A stretch of DNA of 47,392 nt, taken from contig CAIOYY010000096.1 in NCBI GenBank assembly GCA_903862715.1, forward strand, positions 1 to 47,392, read 5' to 3'. Positions within the stretch are counted from its first letter, which is position 1. Each line of letters begins with the position of its first letter. This document shows, one piece after another, positions 43,695-47,392 of the stretch. Made by a program: the position numbers and the translations under genes. This stretch comes from an uncultured Alphaproteobacteria bacterium (GTDB lineage Bacteria > Pseudomonadota > Alphaproteobacteria > Micropepsales > Micropepsaceae). The notes beneath the pieces were generated by a model, which ran no database searches, was not told where the DNA came from, and saw only the letters and a list, made by a program, of their open reading frames with translations.

Positions 43695-47392
<3,698 letters not shown>

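Overview
The window reads as chromosomal DNA of an alphaproteobacterium. Three things support this: a divK-pleD pair divergent from a DUF3572 gene, a class I polyhydroxyalkanoate synthase, and an aminotransferase-hom-glpX-recJ gene order, all common in that class. Base composition is GC-rich, so almost every real gene carries long antisense shadow frames. There is no phage, integrase, transposase, rRNA or CRISPR array. A genus cannot be fixed from sequence alone; a free-living aquatic or soil lineage fits (PHA storage, c-di-GMP signalling, many envelope lipoproteins, metal efflux).

Layout. 1-5.0 kb: DUF1328 membrane protein, EamA transporter, tRNA-Glu, a secreted subclass B3-like metallo-hydrolase, a DUF2147 protein, a lipoprotein, and a GIY-YIG protein flanked by inverted palindromic repeats. 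5.0-16.2 kb: phosphoenolpyruvate carboxylase, then mostly secreted or lipid-anchored proteins (fasciclin, TPR/LysM-like lipoprotein, glycine-zipper lipoprotein, alpha/beta-hydrolase lipoprotein) plus dodecin, a Cys-less isochorismatase-like protein and a YkgJ-type cysteine-cluster protein. 16.2-22.1 kb: a REP-like element and the minus-strand operon lipoprotein-aminotransferase-hom-glpX-recJ. 22.2-25.0 kb: phaC and an exonuclease III gene. 25.0-27.8 kb: two small lipoproteins and pleD/divK. 27.9-31.9 kb: DUF3572, ROK sugar kinase, agmatine deiminase, RidA and a FemAB-like acyltransferase. 32.0-39.4 kb: two EF-hand proteins, HIT, extensin-like and histidine-phosphatase proteins, lipoproteins, a DUF1554-like secreted protein, a second metallo-beta-lactamase-fold lipoprotein and a MAPEG protein. 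39.5-47.4 kb: two tiny conserved-looking proteins (one a zinc ribbon), an RhlE-type helicase, an Rrf2 regulator with a clear operator candidate, a GAF histidine kinase and the end of a CzcA/CusA metal efflux operon that runs off the right edge.

How it fits together. Central metabolism (ppc, glpX, hom, aminotransferase), carbon storage (phaC) and cell-cycle/c-di-GMP signalling (DivK-PleD) are housekeeping blocks. Eleven lipobox proteins and several Sec or Tat exports suggest heavy investment in the envelope. Translational coupling through GTGA (or TTGA) start/stop overlaps recurs. I saw no complete defence, secretion or biosynthetic cluster. The most unusual items are the GIY-YIG gene bracketed by structurally covarying inverted repeats, the Rrf2 promoter dyad, the inverted repeat just before phaC, and a few unrecognised small proteins.
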